A stretch of 64,000 nt of DNA, from positions 1,802,269 to 1,866,268 of the forward strand of contig NC_043741.1 of assembly GCF_004337985.1 (NCBI RefSeq). Direction: 5' to 3'. The notes below the pieces were generated by a model. That model was not told where the DNA came from. It worked only from the letters and a program-made list of their open reading frames with translations, and did not search any database. Source of the DNA: Pyricularia pennisetigena. Taxonomy: Eukaryota; Ascomycota; Sordariomycetes; Magnaporthales; Pyriculariaceae. Positions 59,401-64,000 of the stretch are shown piece after piece. Positions within the stretch are counted from its first letter, which is position 1; every line of letters begins with the position of its first letter. The translations under genes and the position numbers were made by a program.

Positions 59401-62400
59401 TTCCCCGAGCCTACCGCCTTCCCAAGATAGCAATTGATCTGTAGCCGTACAGTATGGTAGTATTCTACAATAAGGTATTGTGTTGGTTTCGTGAAGTGCA
59501 TGACAGCTGCGCCGCTTGCTTAAACAAAAAAAAAAAAAAAAAAAACACACCTACCTAGAGTACATACGACGTGAAATGGAGCTGAGCGTTTGTGTTTAGT
59601 GGTGGTAGGTGTGGACATTTGGCAGGCGTGTCGAGGATGTGTGACTTTGTGTCCTGCCCGTGCTGTTTTTTTCTATTATCCTCTCATATTTTGCAGTTGA
59701 TGACATGATTCGTATTCTCCGCATCAGACGGTCTCTGTTTGGTAAGGTGCCACCCATCGATCATCACTCGGACGGGACGCTTCAAAACAACAAAGCCGAT
59801 CACTGCCCTGCAACATGCCAACTTTTTTCCAAATCAGCCGCCTCGCGCAGAGATGCTTGTCAAAACTTGAGATGAAAGGGATGGTTGATATTATTAATGA
59901 AATTACAATTCGCCCCGGATTTTTATTTCGATCATGAGGTAAATCGCCACCCAAGCTGGGAAGACAACAAGGAAAAGATAACCCATGGAAAGATGGAGAG
60001 AAACGACTGAGAAAAGAAAAAAAAAAAAAAAAAAAAAGACCCTACCAGGACGTGGGCCACCAGAGTCCATCAAGGGTCTGCAACCGGTAAGGCCCCTCAT
60101 CCTTGCTCTTCGTCCGATCTCTGTTGCCTTTTACGCGGCATGTCTTCAATTTTCTACTCATCTCGTAATTATTGGATTTTGGCTTTTCGCAGAATGCCAC
60201 CACTAGTTTGGCTCTGACCTCTGACGCATCTCTCTCTGCTTTCTTCTTTTTTTGGCAGATTAGTTGGTGTGCATTGCCTCGCCAAATGATACCACTAAGC
60301 AATCCATATTGGGAGATCATCTTCTCGATGTGGCTCCTCTGCTCTCAGATGGAATCTTCCATTTCCCTTGCTCGGCAAAGATTGGGATTAGACGTTTATG
60401 CGGAACCCAACATCCACATCCCACATACACATACGGATACACGTCGAGAACTGAAAGAAGCAACCTTGTCAAATGTTGTCACAAGTAAAGTAGGAGAAAG
60501 CCGCCGACGCTGACAAGCTTGACCATGCCTAACTGTACCCTCCTTTGGGTCACTTGATGTTGCTTTTGGATGTACTTGTTGTCGATCTTATTTGGGGTTC
60601 GGAGCCGCAGCTGAGATGTTGCTTTCTCGGTTCAACGGGTTGATCGGTACTTTACCTACCCGCCTGCAAAACCTACAGATATTCCATATGAGAATCTTAC
60701 CTATTTTGATACAAGTCGGTACCGTACTAATTTATGCTGTAGCAAAAGTCTGTCCTATTAAGAACAAATGCAAGCCCACCGTTCAGTCTGATACATGATT
60801 TACTCTGAACGCGGCGCGTCTCTGTTGCCAAAACAGAGCTAAAGAGAAAAGCAACTTTATTTCTTGGGTGGGGTGCCTGGTTTAACCTGCAAGCCTGGTT
60901 ACGGCTGGCATGCTGTGGACTTGGTGAGGCGGCCAATCCGACAAGGCCTTGCACGCCATCGTTTTCCCGTTCCGCCATGCATGCAATGGCGTCGTCAGGT
61001 AATAACCATGTACTTTTTTACTCCCTTCCTACATGACGGTGGCCCAATTAGCGAGCAATGCTCAGTGTGCGTGTGTGTGATCTCCACGGCACTACTGTAA
61101 TGTATAGCCATTAATCAAAATGTACATTTACTCCGTAGTCGGATTACTTTTGTTTCCCGGTATTCAAACCCATGACGACGAAACCTTTTATTTCACGCAA
61201 GTTGATTGCGTTTGCCCATATTCCCAGCTTGTCCCCGGAGTTGTAATTTTTGTCACTTTTTTTTTTTTTTCCTGGCAAAGCGACATGGCACTTACGAGAT
61301 TTAGAGGCTGTGCTATTTTGCTCGTGCGACGTCAGCTGCAATGTTTTTTTCGCGTCCGAACGCAACGCTAATCTAGACAAGCCAGACAGGCGGGTATGTA
61401 AGGTAGATTGGTAGGTAGGCAAGCAAAGCAGCAAAAGGCACGGTACCTTGGCATCCCCCAAAGATCCGATCTCGCCTGGCTCCGGCTTTTTGTTAGTCAG
61501 GTGCAAAGAAAAGAGCATGCAAACTGGTCTAGACATGGCCCAATGGTGTGGCGTCCCGTCGGCCTCACCGCCGATGTCTCTGGGACCCCCCATCCTTTTT
61601 TTATTTTTATTTTTTTTTTTATCTTTGGTCGATCGGTCGCCCGAACCAAGAAATGAAGAGCAAACACAAGGCGATAATGAGGATTGAGACGTAGCATTGG
61701 CTCTGGGATTAGTTAGCGAGTGGATTAGATTATAATAGTTAGTACTCTACTGCAAATAGTAACTAAGTTCTTTCTGTTGCTTGTTGGGGAGGTTTTTTTC
61801 TCTCAGATGTTACAATGAACCAAGGCGCTGGTGCATCTTGCAGCTTCCACCCTCCACTCGAAAGCGGAGCTGTACCATTCTTTTCTTCTCTTTTTTCCGA
61901 GCTCGTAATCGTCAGGGTGTTGACCTGCATGCAACACTCTCACTGTGCAGTAGTTCCCCTCCCTATAGCATCGTCCAATCACCTCTCACAGATGTTGATA
62001 AAGACGTCTGGGAGATATCGTCGTTAGGGATAGCCGCCATGCATGGACAAGAATAAATAAAGAGCCCTTACAGGTCATTTCCCTGCCCATTCGCCCTGCT
62101 TTTTGACAAGTTTCTAAAGAAAACGGTCCCGGAATCGGGACTGCTCGGGACGATGGTCGGAGGTTACCGTTCGGGCGCAGTCAACCTGGAACAAATCAAT
62201 GCATTGTTATTTAAGGGAACAGTTTTGTGTTGCAAGGAAAAAAAAAAAAAAAAAACCGCCACCGCACAAATTTATTTCGGTATCGGCACCAAACATGTAG
62301 AAACCCACATTACGCCATATAGCGAATAAGTCAGAAAAAGAAACCTATCCGACAAAAACAAACAGAGAGAAAACTACCCATTGGCCCTCAACCAGCATGA

Positions 62401-64000
62401 TGCCCCCCCCTCGAGACCCTCCCCGGGGAATGCCCCCGGAGCGGGCGAGCGGGGAGCAAAGTTTCGCCCGCCGATACTATGATATGGGGGTGGCACCATG
62501 TCCGGATATCGGTTGTTAACAGGAAAAGAAATCCTCCTTTCCTCTTTTATCTTCCAATCATTCAAAATCGGGGCACGACTCGCCATGGAGACCGTATGAT
62601 ACTGAAAAGGGTTTCACAACTTTCCTGCGGTGAAATGCCGAAGACATATAGGTCTACGAACCCGGGGTCTCAGCTAATGTAGATAGACATATCCGGTTGC
62701 AAAAGACAAAGGATAGCAAAGAAGAAACAAGAAGCAAAAGGAAGCACTGTAGAGATCCCGGGCCGAGAAACACACGATGCATCATGACCCGGGCTGTGTT
62801 TAGCTGCTATTATATCACATGCTAATTCACCCAATCACAACTCTAAAAAGGGGGTTCAACAAAATCAAAAGACCCCACGCCGAGGAAGTTCGCCTCCATA
62901 TCTTCCGTCATCCTAAACTATGCGAAAAAGTTTTCATGCAAGGGATAACTGACTGTACTGGATGCATCATTCTTCCGTGTATCTGGTGTGTTATGATGAA
63001 CGAGCCGGCGGCGGTAAGCGCTCCATTAGTGTGCTGACCGATGAGAGGGGGGGCGCAGTTTAAACGAACACACAGGCTGAACACGAGCAAATATTTTTGG
63101 GGATCGTTGGTGCCGGAACCCATTTTTTTTCGGCATAGTACATAAGTTTAGAGAGAGAGGGGGAAAAAAAAGGGACAAGAGCAGAAAAAATCTTCTAGCC
63201 TTGCATCATCTCTTTCACCCTGCAGCAACTGGCGTTGATTCTGATCGGTGGTTCGGCCAATCGAGACGCCGACACCAATATCAGTAGTATAATCGTATCC
63301 GAGTTTCCCTCCAGATTGGGGGCATGTACCACGCCCGTTCAGCAGCAGTTCATCCAGACCACCCTCTCGTTCTTTACCCCCCACGCACCACATGAGTAGA
63401 AAAGAAGGAGGGGGGTTAGGGAACCAACCGAGCCGACCATTTGCTTGTTTTTTTTTCTTTTTCTTGGGGTCTGCCATCCGATGTCTAGACTAGCGCCCAA
63501 GATTGTGCATAGTTGATTACACATGGAACCCGGCGGGCCGGATTGAATGATGGAAGGTTCCGGCACATACCCCGTGTCAATAGGATAGGCCAAAATCAGT
63601 TGTTGCATTCCATGAGAGAGGTACCTACCTCGACCACGTGACTGCATCTGTGACGACATCCTTCAGAAACAAACGACTTTATTCAAGCCGTTTTCGTTTT
63701 ACTAAACACCCACGGTCCAGGTCCGAGAGACCTTAGCTGGAACCACCTTAATACTATTTCCCATTTCAAATCAAGACAGCATATACCACATGATGTAAAT
63801 GTTGGGAAACAATGATTCTTGAATGCTCAACGCCAGAAACCACCAGACACCAACCATCCATTACACGCCAATTACTTGAGCCAGACTAGATTTAGTCCCA
63901 GCAATAAAAGAAAGACCTTTTTTTTTTTTACCACCCCTTTGCAAATAACTGCTGTTACATCATGCTGCCATTTGACAAGTTTATTAAGAAAAAAAAATGC
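56422..64000. other. Gene-free block of about 7.6 kb
   Basis: No supportable gene. The first ~1.3 kb, purine-rich on the plus strand at about 57400-57600 (pyrimidine-rich on the Bni4-like sense strand), probably holds that gene's leader and promoter. Other contents are a TTTC-type pyrimidine stretch at about 57860-57913, an AAT repeat at about 58001-58023, and T- or A-runs at 58979-58995, 59525-59544, 60019-60037 and 62239-62255. CCTACCTA-type motifs occur near 59552, 61410 and 63621. Frames of 106-271 codons here have no recognisable motif. Confidence 0.55.
58001..58023. repeat. AAT trinucleotide repeat
   Basis: Imperfect AAT/AAA run of about 23 bases in noncoding DNA. Confidence 0.8.

Noticed and set aside
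1..64000. Transposons, CRISPR arrays, rRNA, plasmid or viral genes
   Set aside because: No transposase, integrase or reverse transcriptase motif, no terminal repeat pairs, no spaced direct-repeat array and no rRNA sequence was recognised by eye.

Overview
The window reads as nuclear DNA of a filamentous ascomycete (Pezizomycotina, most likely a Sordariomycete). The support is short GT-AG introns of about 60-120 bp in most genes, one Zn2Cys6 regulator, a fungal OPT transporter, a CFEM-like GPI protein, a Bni4-like septation protein, and intergenic DNA full of long poly(A)/poly(T) tracts. Species cannot be fixed from sequence alone. I support fourteen protein-coding genes plus two weak small candidates. 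Gene models were built by joining reading frames at splice sites that keep phase and restore conserved motifs. Many long open frames are shadows or non-ATG artefacts.

Layout. 1-12 kb: an Nto1/BRPF-type PHD-finger chromatin protein (minus), a seven-exon Zn2Cys6 transcription factor (minus), and a TMEM223-like mitochondrial membrane protein (plus). 12.9-21.4 kb is a gene-free block of about 8.5 kb. 21-34.7 kb: a leucine-rich-repeat protein (plus), an OPT/Isp4-type oligopeptide transporter (minus, convergent), then a mitochondrial-type ketoacyl-ACP synthase (plus), the bc1 assembly chaperone Cbp3 (plus) and dihydrofolate reductase (minus). 36-45 kb: a Ypp1/TTC7-type TPR trafficking protein (minus), divergent from the ribosome-biogenesis factor Rix1 (plus), and a WW-domain protein (minus). 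46-56.4 kb: two probable GPI-anchored surface proteins (GH16 hydrolase and CFEM-like), tRNA-dihydrouridine synthase Dus1 (minus) and a Bni4-like protein (minus). 56.4-64 kb is again without a gene I can support.

The genes are mostly housekeeping: chromatin, ribosome and tRNA maturation, mitochondrial lipid and respiratory-chain assembly, folate metabolism, endocytic trafficking and cell wall or septum. There is no biosynthetic cluster, no recognisable transposon, no CRISPR array and no rRNA or convincing tRNA gene. No clearly new multi-gene system is visible. The most useful second-look items are the micro-exon start of the Ypp1 gene, a possible two-exon small gene near 36 kb, the low-complexity insertion in the ketoacyl synthase, the paired GPI surface proteins, and recurrent homopolymer and TAGG/CCTA motifs in noncoding DNA.
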